The notes: generated from the letters alone by a model not told the origin. A stretch of 64,000 nucleotides of DNA from Burkholderia arboris (GCF_902499125.1 NZ_CABVPX010000029.1:34104-98103); one strand, 5' to 3'. Shown: positions 50,979-60,172, numbered from the stretch's first letter. A program made the numbers and translations.

Positions 50979-52352
50979 TCAGGCCACCTTGTTCGAGAGT
51001 TCGATGGCGCGATCCACCATCTGCGGGGCGAGGCCGAGATAGTTGGCCGGGTCGCACAGGCGCTCGATGGCCGCACGGTCGAGATGCTGCGTGACGGCCG
51101 GCAGCGCGCTGAGCGCGTCGGCCAGCGTGCCGCCGGCTTCGTTGACGGTGCGGCAGGCGTCGTACACCACGTCGTGGGCCTGCTGACGGCCGATATGCGG
51201 CGCCATGCCCATCATCACGGCCTCGGCCACGATCAGGCCGTTGGAGATATCGAGGTTGTGCCGCATGCGAGCGGTGTCGACGATCAGCCCGCCCAGCGCG
51301 AATTTCGCCTGGTGGAGCGCGCCCGAGGTCAGGATGAAGCTCTCAGGAATGGCGATCCACTCGGCGTGCCATGGGCCGGTGGCGCGCTCGAAGTCCTGCA
51401 CCATGGCATCGACCATCAGCCCGGCGTGCTGGCGCACGGCCTTGGCGGCAGCCAGCATCAGTTCGCTGGAAATGGGATTGCGCTTCTGCGGCATCGTGCT
51501 GCTGGCGCCGCGCCCCTTCACGAACGGCTCGTAGACTTCCGCGAACTCGGTCGACGCCATGATCATGATGTCGAGTGCGATCTTGCCGAGCGAGCCGGTG
51601 ACAAGCGCGAGCAGGTTGACCGCTTCGGCGAAGCCATCGCGCGCCACGTGCCAGGTGGTGGCCGGCACACCCAGGCCCAGCTCCTTGGCCAGCGCCTGCT
51701 GGATCGCAAAGCCCTTCTCGCCGACCGATGCCAGCGTGCCGGCCGCGCCGGCGAATTCCACCACGGCCACGCGAGGGCGCAGTTCGGCGATACGCTGCTG
51801 GTGCCGGTCGAACATCGCGAGCCAGATCGCGGTCTTGTAGCCGAAGGTCACCGGCAACGCCTGTTGCAGGTGCGTGCGCCCGGCCATCGCGGTATCGCGG
51901 TGCTTCGTCGACAAATCTGCGAGAATGCCGCGCAGTTCGCGAATGTCGGCGTCGATGCTGTCGAGTGCGTCGCGTACCTGGAGGGCGACGGCGGTGTCCA
52001 TGATGTCCTGCGTGGTCGCCCCCCAGTGCACGTAACGGCCTGCTTCGCCGCACATCGTCACGAGCTGATGGACCAGCGGCAGGATCGGATAGCCGACGAT
52101 GTCGGTTTCCTCGCGCATGTGGTCGAAGTCGATCCGCTCGATGCGCGACTCGCTCGCGATGACCTCGGCGGCTTCATTCGGGATCACGCCGACGCGTGCC
52201 TCAGCCTTCGCCAGCGCGATCTCGACGTCGATATAGCGCTGCACGAGCGCGCCGTCGGAGAAGATCTGGCGCATCTTCTTCGTGCCGAAGGCATCCCGGA
52301 AGAGCGCGGAATCGACGACGGTGCTGGCGGCGGGAATGGCGTTGTGGAGCAT
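50979..52352 (-). CDS. adenylosuccinate-lyase-superfamily enzyme (PcaB-like)
   Basis: A 457-residue lyase of the fumarase/aspartase superfamily, closest in feel to 3-carboxy-cis,cis-muconate cycloisomerase and adenylosuccinate lyase. Motifs: YVHWGATTQDIMDTA, AGRTHLQQALPVTFG and the signature loop GASSTMPQKRNPISSE. True purB and pcaB sit among different genes. With DctA and fumarase in the same operon, it is more likely a lyase that releases fumarate from an N- or C-substituted succinate. AAGG lies before the ATG at 52352. Divergent from the GntR-type gene. Confidence 0.82.
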   Translation of the reverse strand: MLHNAIPAASTVVDSALFRDAFGTKKMRQIFSDGALVQRYIDVEIALAKAEARVGVIPNEAAEVIASESRIERIDFDHMREETDIVGYPILPLVHQLVTMCGEAGRYVHWGATTQDIMDTAVALQVRDALDSIDADIRELRGILADLSTKHRDTAMAGRTHLQQALPVTFGYKTAIWLAMFDRHQQRIAELRPRVAVVEFAGAAGTLASVGEKGFAIQQALAKELGLGVPATTWHVARDGFAEAVNLLALVTGSLGKIALDIMIMASTEFAEVYEPFVKGRGASSTMPQKRNPISSELMLAAAKAVRQHAGLMVDAMVQDFERATGPWHAEWIAIPESFILTSGALHQAKFALGGLIVDTARMRHNLDISNGLIVAEAVMMGMAPHIGRQQAHDVVYDACRTVNEAGGTLADALSALPAVTQHLDRAAIERLCDPANYLGLAPQMVDRAIELSNKVA

Positions 52353-52389
52353 GGTGCTACCTTGTGGTGGGAGGTCGGGTTGGCTAATA

Positions 52390-52424
52390 TGTTCGAACAA
52401 ATCGCATTAGATATGTTCGAACAT
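52390..52424. promoter_or_regulatory. two perfect palindromic operators
   Basis: TGTTCGAACA occurs at 52390-52399 and, extended to ATGTTCGAACAT, at 52413-52424. The centres are 24 bases apart, just over two helical turns, so dimers would bind the same face. They lie midway between the divergent lyase operon and the GntR-type gene and are almost certainly its operators, controlling both directions. Confidence 0.8.
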
Positions 52425-52464
52425 GTTTGGCAAATCCGGGTTTACCCAATTCGAATGAAACGTG

Positions 52465-53211
52465 ATGTTGGCGAACCAGATGAGCAAAACCAACGCGGCG
52501 GAGATCGCCAGGCAACTTCTAGACGGGATCGCCAGCGGGCGCTTCCCGGTCGGCTCACTGCTGCCCACCGAATTCGAGTTGTGCGAGCAGTTCAACGCGA
52601 GCCGTTACACGATCCGAGCCGTGCTGCAGGAATTGCAGGACCAAGGGCTCGTGTCGCGCCGCAAAAACGTGGGCACGCGGGTCGAGGCGTCGCGGCCCAA
52701 GGCCAGGTTCCGGCCGACGCTTGCCTCGGTGGACGATCTCGTCCAGTTCGGCGTCGAGCATTCGCGCCACGTGCAATCGGTGGGAACGGTCAAGGTGAAA
52801 GGGGCGCTGGCGCGCGAGATCGGCTGCGCGGAGGGGACACCTTTACTGCGAATCTCCAGCATTCGTCTGGAGGAGGGCCGGACCGACGCCCCGATGGCCT
52901 GGACGGACATCTACATCGATCCGGCGTACACGGACATCGGCGAGCGGGTGCGCAAATCGACGGAACTGGTCAGCGCGCTGATCGAATCGCGCTATGGCCG
53001 CCAGATTGCCGAGATCGAGCAGGATGTGCGCGCATCGACTCTGTCGGACGAGCGCATCGGGAAGGGACTCGGGCTCGAGCCTGGCGCAGCAGTGCTGAAG
53101 ATTTCGCGCCGCTATCTGGACGCCACCGGGGAGGCATTCGAATTCTCCGTGACGGTGCACCCTGCGGACAGTTTTGCGTTGTCGATGCGGCTGACACGAT
53201 CGGCCGGATAG
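52465..53211 (+). CDS. GntR-family regulator, HutC/UTRA type
   Basis: A 248-residue regulator. The N-terminal GntR winged helix is AAEIARQLLDGIASGRFPVGSLLPTEFEL with FNASRYTIRAVLQELQDQGLVSRR. The UTRA effector domain begins near residue 80 and contains LLRISSIRLEEG and LKISRRYLDATGEAFEFS. Starts at GTG 52462, ATG 52465 and ATG 52480 are possible. It is divergent from the lyase-dctA-fumC operon with two palindromes between, so it most likely represses that operon until the lyase substrate or product binds. Confidence 0.9.
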   Translation: MLANQMSKTNAAEIARQLLDGIASGRFPVGSLLPTEFELCEQFNASRYTIRAVLQELQDQGLVSRRKNVGTRVEASRPKARFRPTLASVDDLVQFGVEHSRHVQSVGTVKVKGALAREIGCAEGTPLLRISSIRLEEGRTDAPMAWTDIYIDPAYTDIGERVRKSTELVSALIESRYGRQIAEIEQDVRASTLSDERIGKGLGLEPGAAVLKISRRYLDATGEAFEFSVTVHPADSFALSMRLTRSAG

Positions 53212-53328
53212 CGGGGCAACGGAACGCGTGGAACCCGGCCCGGACGGACGCCGGCCGAGCGGGAACCCGGGCCAGGCGGCTGCACGGTGTTGATCGGCCT
53301 CCGGCCACAAAGGCCCGGCGGCAACGGG

Positions 53329-54685
53329 TCAGCGCAGTGCTTTCATCACCTCGTCGGCTGCGCGGATCCCGGACTCCAGTGCCCCCTCGAAATAGCCGAT
53401 GCATGCCGTGGCGGTCTCCGTACCGGCCCAATGAATGCGGCCGAACGGTTCGCGAATACTATCACCGTACGAGGTCAGGACGCCGGGCGGCATATGGGAT
53501 GCGTACCCGCCGAGCGCCCATTCGTCCGTCGTCCAGTCGTAGTCCGCATAGTCGAGAGGCGCCGCCGCTTCGTCGCCGAAGTAATGCACGAGATCGGCAA
53601 TGACGTGCTCCCTTGCCGAGCCCGCTCAGTTCAAGTGCGTGGTTTCCCTCGATCAAGCCCACCAGCACGCCGACACTTTCGTCGGCCGGCGACTGATCGA
53701 ACACGAAACCCAGATGACGGCCGGCGCTGGCAACCGAACCATTGAGCCCGCGACTGCGCCAGAACGGGGTAGGGTAGGCCACGTGCATCTTGATGACGGC
53801 ACCCATCTGCATTCTTTGCAGCAGTCCTGCGCGTTTGACGGGCAGCGGAGGCGTGAAGCGAATACGGGAGGCGAGCGCGGGAGGCGCGGTGACGATTGCG
53901 GCCTTCGCCTCGTACGTGCCTTGCGGACATATCGCGCGAACGCCGTTCGCATCTTGTTCGATCGTGCTCACCGGTGCGTCGAGCACGATGCACCCGTTCA
54001 GCCGCTCGGCCATTCCTTTCGGGATCAGCCACGCGCCGCCCAGGAACTTGTCCTGTTGTGCACCGCCTTCGACACCCATCATCGTTTCGAGGCCACCCCC
54101 CTGTCGCAGGCACTCCAGGAAGAACAGATACGACACATGCAGGGTCTCGGTGCAGGTGATCGCGCTGGTGATCAGGCGGGCAAAGTCGCGGGCGGCAGCA
54201 GTGTCCACATGCTTGTCGATCCAGACCTCGATCGACATCGCATCCCACTGGAGCGCGTTCTCGGCCAGCCACGGCGCGCCGACCGGGAGCGTCTGCATGT
54301 CGCGCTTCCATCGATGCAAGGTCAGACCCAGTTCCAGGGTCGACAGGAACGGGAGCTTCGGCGTGCTGGAATACGCATGAACTTTCCCGTCGATATTGAC
54401 GAGGCTGTTGCCCTTCGTATATTGGCTGTACATCGGCACGCCGAGCTCCGTCGCTTGTTCGCGCAGCAGCCTTTGTGATGCGCCGACCCATTGGCCCCCG
54501 AAGTCGACCGTTTGACCGCCGACTTCTCCCGGCATCGACCGGCCGCCGACTCTGTCGCGCGCCTCGAGAATCACGACCCGCTTCCCGGCCTTCCTGAGTT
54601 CGAGCGCGGCCTTCATCCCCGCGAGACCGGCGCCAATGATGAGTACATCTGAGTCGTGGCCGGCCGAATGATCGATCGTTGCCAT
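53329..54685 (-). pseudogene. flavin amine oxidase, interrupted by a frameshift
   Basis: From the ATG at 54685 the frame encodes an FAD-dependent amine oxidase: VLIIGAGLAGMKAALELRKAGKRVVILEARDRVGGRS, then the substrate domain. Near 53610 homology leaves this frame and resumes in the next, which encodes VIADLVHYFGDEAAAP, the FAD-contact region GRIHWAGTETATACIGYFEGALESG and a normal C-terminus at 53329. Removing one G from the GGG at about 53610-53612 (minus strand) would restore a protein of about 452 residues. Either a true mutation, which would remove the FAD-closing C-terminus, or a sequencing error. Confidence 0.85.
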
Positions 54686-55363
54686 GGTATCCCTCTCCTG
54701 GTCACGTTTCTGCCGCGCCCGGTCACGACACGCCCGTGTCGCCTGACGTAGCCGGCTTCAAAAAACCCTTCATCCCGTTGTCGATACGACGGTCAAGCCG
54801 ACGGTGCTCGCGGAGCGCCGTCCTCCCCGCGCCGGCGCACGAAGGCGCCGTGTGGCGCGATGCCTCCGGACGAGGTCTCGAGGTGCGGGAATGCATCGTT
54901 ATAGGTCATTTGACCGAAAATGGCAAGTCGCGGGATGGTGCCGAGACGGTGGGGGCGGCAGTCGGATGTGGCTCGCCGCCTGTTTCCGATGCAGTGGCCC
55001 TGCTCGATGATCGGCGCGTTGTCGGTGGCCTGAGTGCGTCGGATGATTGGTATTTCGTGCGCGTTTCCCGTTGAATCGGCCTGTCGACGCGTGCCTGGTG
55101 CGATTGCACGCCGGCATCGCTGGCTTGAGTTCCCACGGGCTTGTCGCATCGCAGCAGGACGCGACGTTGCGCGGCCCAGGATTGTGTTGTATAACGAAAA
55201 ATAGGTCGTGTGACACAATTGTATCGGATCGACGAAATGAAGCGCCGATCGGGCCGAACGCGGGACGTGCCATCCACCGGGTTTGCGCGCGGCCCTGGCC
55301 GGGGGCGGGCAGTCGATGTCGATGGGGTGCGCATCCGGCACCTCAATTTGAAAGGGAACTACC
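54686..55363. other. divergent intergenic region of the amine cluster
   Basis: About 680 bases between the leftward amine oxidase and the rightward aldehyde dehydrogenase. It is AT-rich around 55186-55226, with a TATAAC-like -10 and the palindrome ACAATTGT (55215-55222). Another small inverted repeat, GGTCA-TT-TGACC, lies at 54904-54915. These are candidate operators. No gene supported. Confidence 0.45.
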
Positions 55364-56812
55364 ATGACGTATGAAAAGGCAGAGCTGGAACGCATTCTCG
55401 ACGTTCAGCGTGCGGCATTCCTTGCCGAGGGCGGGGCTTCGGCTGCGGTACGAAAGTCGCGAGTGGGGCGGCTCGCAATTGCCGTTCTTTCCAACTTCGA
55501 TGCGATTGCGGCGGCCCTGAGCGCCGACTACGGCAACCGTCCGCCCGAGCTGACCAAGGCGCTCGAAGCGCTGCCCTGGTCCGAAGACATACTCCACACG
55601 CTCGACAACATCGAGAAGTGGATGGAACCTGAGGCCATCCCGGGCGGTTTCATTCAGCCAAAACCCAAGGGTGTCGTGGGTGTCATGGGCGCATGGAATT
55701 TTCCGGTGACGCTCACATTCGAGCCGGCCCTGAGCGCGCTGGCCGCCGGGAATCGCGTCATGATGAACTTCCCGGAGTACCAGGTTGAAACCGGGCGCTT
55801 GCTGGCGAAGATCATCTCCGACACGTTCGACGAGGCGGAGGTGGCCTTCGTCCACGGCGATCTGTCGACGTCACAGTTCTTCTCGGGGTTGCGGTTCGAC
55901 CACCTGTTCTTCACCGGCTCTCCGAAGATCGGGGCGATCGTCGCGCAGGCGGCAGCGAAGCATCTCGTTCCCGTGACAACCGAGCTGGGCGGAAAGAACC
56001 CGGTCATCGTGGCGCCCGATGCCGATCTGGATCTGGCAGTCAGCAGAATTGCCGCCACGCGTGTGGTGAACGGCGGGCAAGTTTGCCTGTGTCCGGATTA
56101 TGTCTGGGTGCCCAGAGGCATCGTGACGGCTTTCGTTGACAAACTGATTGCTCAGTACAACTCTATATTCGATACCTATCTGGACAATCCCGCGGTCGTG
56201 TCCATCGTCAACGAGCGCAATTTCGACCGGATCGTTGGCCTCGTGGACGACGCGGTCGCGAAGGGCGCGAAAAAAACCGTGGCGGCGCCGGAAGGCGAGG
56301 CTGGGCGGCTCCCCGATCGTGCATCGCGCAGGATTGCGCCGACGATCCTGGTCGATGTTCCTGCGTCGGCAGAGATTGCCGACGAGGAAGTATTCGGGCC
56401 GGTGCTTGTCGTGTACGGATACGACGATTTGCAGGAGCCCATCGAATACATCTCGGCACGTCCTGCGCCGCTTGCCGCCTACTGGTACGGCGACGACGGC
56501 GCCGATTTCCGGCGCTTCCTCGATTGCACGACGAGCGGCGGGGTCACGCGTAACGACGGGTTGCTGCATGCACTGCTTCCCGGTGCGCCGTTCGGTGGAA
56601 TCGGCAATTCCGGTTCGGGCGCCTATCACGGCAAGACGGGCTTCGATACGTTCACGCATCGTCGCGCGGTGGCCGTGACAACCCGTCCTGACGGCGTGGC
56701 CAATCCGCTGGTGGGGCGCCCGTTGGTGTCGGCGCAGATGCAAGGCTATCTCGACGGTGCCATTGCAGCCGCCATCAACGCGTTCGAGGCCAGGCTGTCC
56801 GAAGCAACGTAA
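55364..56812 (+). CDS. aldehyde dehydrogenase (coniferyl-aldehyde dehydrogenase type)
   Basis: A 482-residue NAD(P)-dependent aldehyde dehydrogenase of the short, class-3-like group that includes coniferyl aldehyde dehydrogenase. GVMGAWNFPVTLTFEPAL is the nucleotide region, E207 in VTTELGGKNP the general base and C241 in GGQVCLCPDYV the nucleophile. The family-typical C-terminal membrane anchor is absent. Beside two amine-oxidising enzymes it probably oxidises the aldehyde formed from an amine. Confidence 0.88.
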   Translation: MTYEKAELERILDVQRAAFLAEGGASAAVRKSRVGRLAIAVLSNFDAIAAALSADYGNRPPELTKALEALPWSEDILHTLDNIEKWMEPEAIPGGFIQPKPKGVVGVMGAWNFPVTLTFEPALSALAAGNRVMMNFPEYQVETGRLLAKIISDTFDEAEVAFVHGDLSTSQFFSGLRFDHLFFTGSPKIGAIVAQAAAKHLVPVTTELGGKNPVIVAPDADLDLAVSRIAATRVVNGGQVCLCPDYVWVPRGIVTAFVDKLIAQYNSIFDTYLDNPAVVSIVNERNFDRIVGLVDDAVAKGAKKTVAAPEGEAGRLPDRASRRIAPTILVDVPASAEIADEEVFGPVLVVYGYDDLQEPIEYISARPAPLAAYWYGDDGADFRRFLDCTTSGGVTRNDGLLHALLPGAPFGGIGNSGSGAYHGKTGFDTFTHRRAVAVTTRPDGVANPLVGRPLVSAQMQGYLDGAIAAAINAFEARLSEAT

Positions 56813-56815
56813 GTC

Positions 56816-56850
56816 GAACGTGTCGCGACGTCGAGTCGCGGCACACGTTC
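56816..56850 (+). terminator. hairpin after the aldehyde dehydrogenase gene
   Basis: GAACGTGT (56816-56823) with CGCGAC and the matching GTCGCG, then ACACGTTC (56843-56850), form a long stem with a 2-base bulge around loop GTCGA. It begins three bases after the stop and is followed by tctcattc. Confidence 0.5.
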
Positions 56851-57009
56851 TCATTCATCGAGGGCCGGCCTTCTGCCATCGCGCCGATGGCCGATAGCGT
56901 GCTTGCCTGCCCTGTTTGTCAATTGCCGGATCTGAATCGGGCAACCGTCCAATTTCACCCGACGCGGTGAGGGCTGGCCGGACATGCGCTACGCGAGGTA
57001 ATTATCTTG

Positions 57010-57507
57010 ATGCCTTCCAGTCAATTTGCCAAAGGATTCAAGGGCGAAGTCCAGAATCGGGCATTTGCGCTTCGTGCCATCGGGCGCCTGGCGAATCGTC
57101 TCGACGGCGATCCGCGTCAGCCGCTCTGGGCGGCCTATCTGAAGTTGGAAGAGTTCAATGCGCCCGTTTATCGTCAGGCGGCGGCTCGATGGGGAATCGG
57201 CACGACTCCCGGAGCCGGAACGCGAATCAAGGCGTGGGTGATCGGATCCGTTCCGAAATGTCTTTTGAGGCCATTCCTGAAGTTCGTGCACGCCAAGACC
57301 GTCGTCTATTGCGACGAGCTGCGCAAGCTGAGAAACATCGGCCCATCGGATTCAAGACTCTTCCTGGATTACATGGTCGATCAGGAGGATTTCCAGATCG
57401 AGATGATGCGGCTTTCGCTCGACGGCCAGGATGCCGTCCTGGCCCGGAAGATCGATTCGTTCCTCGAAAAGTACGACGGAAAATTCGTGGTCAAGAAATA
57501 TGGATGA
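57010..57507 (+). CDS. hypothetical protein in the amine-oxidation cluster
   Basis: A 165-residue, basic, probably all-helical protein. Notable segments are WAAYLKLEEFNAPVYRQAAARWG, a hydrophobic VIGSVPKCLLRPFLKFVH stretch and YMVDQEDFQIEMMRLSLDGQ. The spacing of acidic residues (LEE, DEL, DQED) recalls helical bundle proteins but no metal motif is clear. The codons are less GC-rich than those of neighbours. No family recognised. It lies between the aldehyde dehydrogenase and oxidase genes. Confidence 0.65.
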   Translation: MPSSQFAKGFKGEVQNRAFALRAIGRLANRLDGDPRQPLWAAYLKLEEFNAPVYRQAAARWGIGTTPGAGTRIKAWVIGSVPKCLLRPFLKFVHAKTVVYCDELRKLRNIGPSDSRLFLDYMVDQEDFQIEMMRLSLDGQDAVLARKIDSFLEKYDGKFVVKKYG

Positions 57508-57740
57508 AAAGTGAAAAGCTTCAAAGCGACCTGGCTGCGGGGCATGCGATGGGTCATTGCCGTGACGACACGGTGACGGCTCCGACGCCCGCGGGCCTGT
57601 CGAAGGCACGCGAGCGCGAAGGCGTTGCTCATGCGCCGGCCGGATCGCCCGGCAACCATGTCGCTCCACTGCCGAAGCAGAAGAACCCGGCTGCCTCGGC
57701 ATCCGATCCCGTTACGCGAAAACACCACCATGTCACTTGA
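57504..57740 (+). CDS. possible small ORF coupled to the oxidase gene
   Basis: An ATG at 57504 overlaps the preceding stop (ATGA). The frame runs 78 codons and ends at 57740, ten bases inside the oxidase gene. The translation is disordered, with Pro, Ala, Arg and His residues. The two overlaps suggest coupling, but there is no homology; it may be chance in a 220-base gap. Confidence 0.25.
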   Translation: MKSEKLQSDLAAGHAMGHCRDDTVTAPTPAGLSKAREREGVAHAPAGSPGNHVAPLPKQKNPAASASDPVTRKHHHVT

Positions 57741-59091
57741 TCAAGCCTCCCTGCATCAAAGCAGATCGTTCTGGCAGCACGCCTATGGCGCGTATTCGCC
57801 CAATCCCGCCTTGACGGAAGATCTCAAGGTCGACGTTGCGATAGTCGGGGGCGGCTTCACGGGGCTGAATACGGCGTGGCAGTTCAAAAAGGATCACCCC
57901 AACGCACGCGTCGTCGTGCTGGAAGCCGCCATCATCGGTTTCGGTTCCAGTGGCCGCAACGCAGGCTTCAGCACGAAGATGTTCGGTCTCGAGCCGGAGA
58001 TGGTCCTGCTGCGCTGGGGCGAGCAGAAAATGATCGACGCGCATCGCTACCTGACGCTCGCGGTAGCGCATACCAGGAGCCTGATCGAGGAGAACGGCGT
58101 CCAGTCGGATTACCGGCACAGCGGGCTGGTGCGCGCCACCTACACGAAGCCGCAACTGGGCCGGATGCAGAAGACCTACGCACTGTTCCAGAAGCTGGGC
58201 ATTGACGACGACATGGTATGGCGGAGCGCAGAGCAGTTTCAGCAGGATTTCCATTCGGAACGCTTTGCGGGCGGCATCTACGAATCGAATACCGGGTACC
58301 TCGATCCCTGCAAGCAGGTGCGGGCGCTCAAGTCGCTGGCCGAATCGGCCGGTGTCGTCATTTACGAGACCACCCAGGTGACGAATATCGAACGAACGTC
58401 GTCCGCCATTTCAATCAGTACACCGAATGGAAAGATCATGGCTGACAAGCTGGTCGTCGCGACAAACGCTTACTCCCGTGAGATTCCGGGCCCGGAACGG
58501 CTGCGCGCGCGCCAGTATCCCCTCTGGACCTATCAGGTCGTCACCGAACCGCTGAGCGACGCGCAATGGGAAAGCATCGGCTGGAGCGAGCGGCAATCGT
58601 TCGGGGACAACCGGCAGATGCTGCACTATTTCAGGCCGACGGCCGACGGCCGGATCATCATGGGCGGCGGCGACGCGATCACTTACCGGACCGGGGCCAC
58701 GAATGAGGTTTCGGCACCGGTGGCGTGGCAGCATTGTGAGGATCATCTCAAGTGGATCTACCCTCAGCTGAAGAACACGCGCATCGACTATCGATGGGGT
58801 GGCCCCGTTTCGATCACCATGGACATGGCTCCCGAGATCAGCTTCATCGACGATGAACGCATCATCTATTCGGGCGGATGCTTCGGTCATGGTGTCGCGT
58901 TGACCCACCTCAATGGCCGCACCATTGCGGATCTGCTTGCCGGGAATAAATCCGAGCTGACGGATTTCTGGATCGTGAACAGGAAATCGCTGTCGATGAC
59001 GAGCGACACGCTCGCGTATCTCGGCGGCAGGGTTGCGCGCCAGGCACTGAAGTCCTGGGACTGGTGGGAGGAGAAGGGGCTCAGGAAGTGA
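57730..59091 (+). CDS. FAD-dependent oxidoreductase (DadA/PuuB-like amine oxidase)
   Basis: A 453-residue FAD enzyme. The dinucleotide fold is VDVAIVGGGFTGLNTAWQFKKDHPNARVVVLEA, with the second glycine motif GFGSSGRNAGFSTKMFG, a KLVVATNAYS segment and a C-terminal IIYSGGCFGHGVALTHLNGRTIADLL that closes the FAD site. It belongs to the DadA/OrdL/gamma-glutamylputrescine oxidase group. With an aldehyde dehydrogenase and an amine oxidase nearby, it probably oxidises an amine or N-substituted amino acid to an aldehyde. Confidence 0.86.
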   Translation: MSLDQASLHQSRSFWQHAYGAYSPNPALTEDLKVDVAIVGGGFTGLNTAWQFKKDHPNARVVVLEAAIIGFGSSGRNAGFSTKMFGLEPEMVLLRWGEQKMIDAHRYLTLAVAHTRSLIEENGVQSDYRHSGLVRATYTKPQLGRMQKTYALFQKLGIDDDMVWRSAEQFQQDFHSERFAGGIYESNTGYLDPCKQVRALKSLAESAGVVIYETTQVTNIERTSSAISISTPNGKIMADKLVVATNAYSREIPGPERLRARQYPLWTYQVVTEPLSDAQWESIGWSERQSFGDNRQMLHYFRPTADGRIIMGGGDAITYRTGATNEVSAPVAWQHCEDHLKWIYPQLKNTRIDYRWGGPVSITMDMAPEISFIDDERIIYSGGCFGHGVALTHLNGRTIADLLAGNKSELTDFWIVNRKSLSMTSDTLAYLGGRVARQALKSWDWWEEKGLRK

Positions 59092-59236
59092 CCGTCCAGG
59101 CCAATAGTCAGCCTCGTGGAGGCCGCACAGGCGGCAACGGTGCTTACGGTCATGCATCCGGCGCGTCGGGCGAAACGGCAATGCGCTGTCGGTGCGGTGC
59201 GCGACGTTCGTCAACCACGCGATCCCGAACCTCGCT

Positions 59237-60172
59237 TCAGCGCACCCGCAGGGTCGATGGCGGCACGCCCAGCAGACGCTGGAAGCTGCGGCGCAGGTTC
59301 TCGGTGTCGCCGAAGCCGCATTCCTGCGCCACGCGCTGCAGCGACGCTGCGCCGCTTTCGAGCGCGGCGCGCGCGGCTTCCACGCGCAGTTTCTCCACCG
59401 CTTTCGCCGGGGTGAGCCCCGTTTCCGCCTGAAACGCACGCGCGAAGTGTCGCGGGCTCATGCACGCGCGCTCGGCCAGATCGCTGACGCGGTGACGCAC
59501 GGCAAGGTTGCTGCGCACGTGATCGAGCAGCGGGTTGAAGCGGCCGCGTGCGCAGTTCATCTCGATCAGCGCGGAAAACTGCGATTGTCCGCCGGGCCGC
59601 CGGTAGTAGACCACCAACTGGCGCGCGACGAGGCGCGCAACGTGCTCGCCCAGATCGTTGCCGACCAGCGCGAGCGCGAGATCGATACCGGCGCTGATGC
59701 CGGCGCTGGTCCAGAACGGACCGTCTTCCACGTAGATGAGATCGGGCTCGAGGCGCACCTGTGGAAACTGCCGCGCAAATCGTTCGCTGCAGGACCAGTG
59801 CGTGGTCGCGCGCCGGTCGTCGAGCAAGCCTGCCGCGGCCAGCAACAGGCTGCCCGAGCACACGCTCGTCACGCGCACGCCGCGTCGCGCGCAGCGCTGC
59901 ACGAAGCGCAGCACGCGCGGATCGGACATCGGGGAATCCATGTCGTCGCTGCCGGCGACGAGCAGCGTGTCGATCGTGCTGACCGCAGGAAGCGCTTCGG
60001 CGGCCCAGCTGACACCGGACGAGCTGCGCACGAGGCCGGCTTCCGCGGCGATCGTGCGCAGCGTGTAGTGACCGCTGCGATAGCGGCCGGCAATTTCGAA
60101 GGCAGCGATGGGGCCGGCCGCGTCGAGCAGCTGGAAGTCCGGATACACGAGCACGGCGACGCGATGGGGCAT
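59237..60172 (-). CDS. GlxA-type AraC-family regulator with DJ-1/PfpI domain
   Basis: A 311-residue regulator. The N-terminal DJ-1/PfpI-like domain (VAVLVYPDFQLLDAAGPIAAFEIA, SVCSGSLLLAAAGLL) has Cys in the nucleophile-elbow position. The C-terminal double helix-turn-helix contains VSDLAERACMSPRHFARAFQAETG and LQRVAQECGFGDTENLRRSFQR. The ATG at 60172 gives the family-typical MPHRVAVLVYPDFQ; longer starts up to 60238 are possible. It is divergent from the PfpI enzyme gene, its probable target. Confidence 0.9.
   Translation of the reverse strand: MPHRVAVLVYPDFQLLDAAGPIAAFEIAGRYRSGHYTLRTIAAEAGLVRSSSGVSWAAEALPAVSTIDTLLVAGSDDMDSPMSDPRVLRFVQRCARRGVRVTSVCSGSLLLAAAGLLDDRRATTHWSCSERFARQFPQVRLEPDLIYVEDGPFWTSAGISAGIDLALALVGNDLGEHVARLVARQLVVYYRRPGGQSQFSALIEMNCARGRFNPLLDHVRSNLAVRHRVSDLAERACMSPRHFARAFQAETGLTPAKAVEKLRVEAARAALESGAASLQRVAQECGFGDTENLRRSFQRLLGVPPSTLRVR

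Noticed and set aside
48115..52352. Protocatechuate pathway (pcaB) assignment for the lyase
   Set aside because: No pcaC, pcaD, pcaGH or pcaIJ genes are near. The operon partners are dctA and a fumarase, which fit release of fumarate better.
54904..54915. FNR or cAMP-receptor site in the amine cluster
   Set aside because: GGTCA-TT-TGACC is a small dyad but lacks the TTGAT or TGTGA cores of those regulators.
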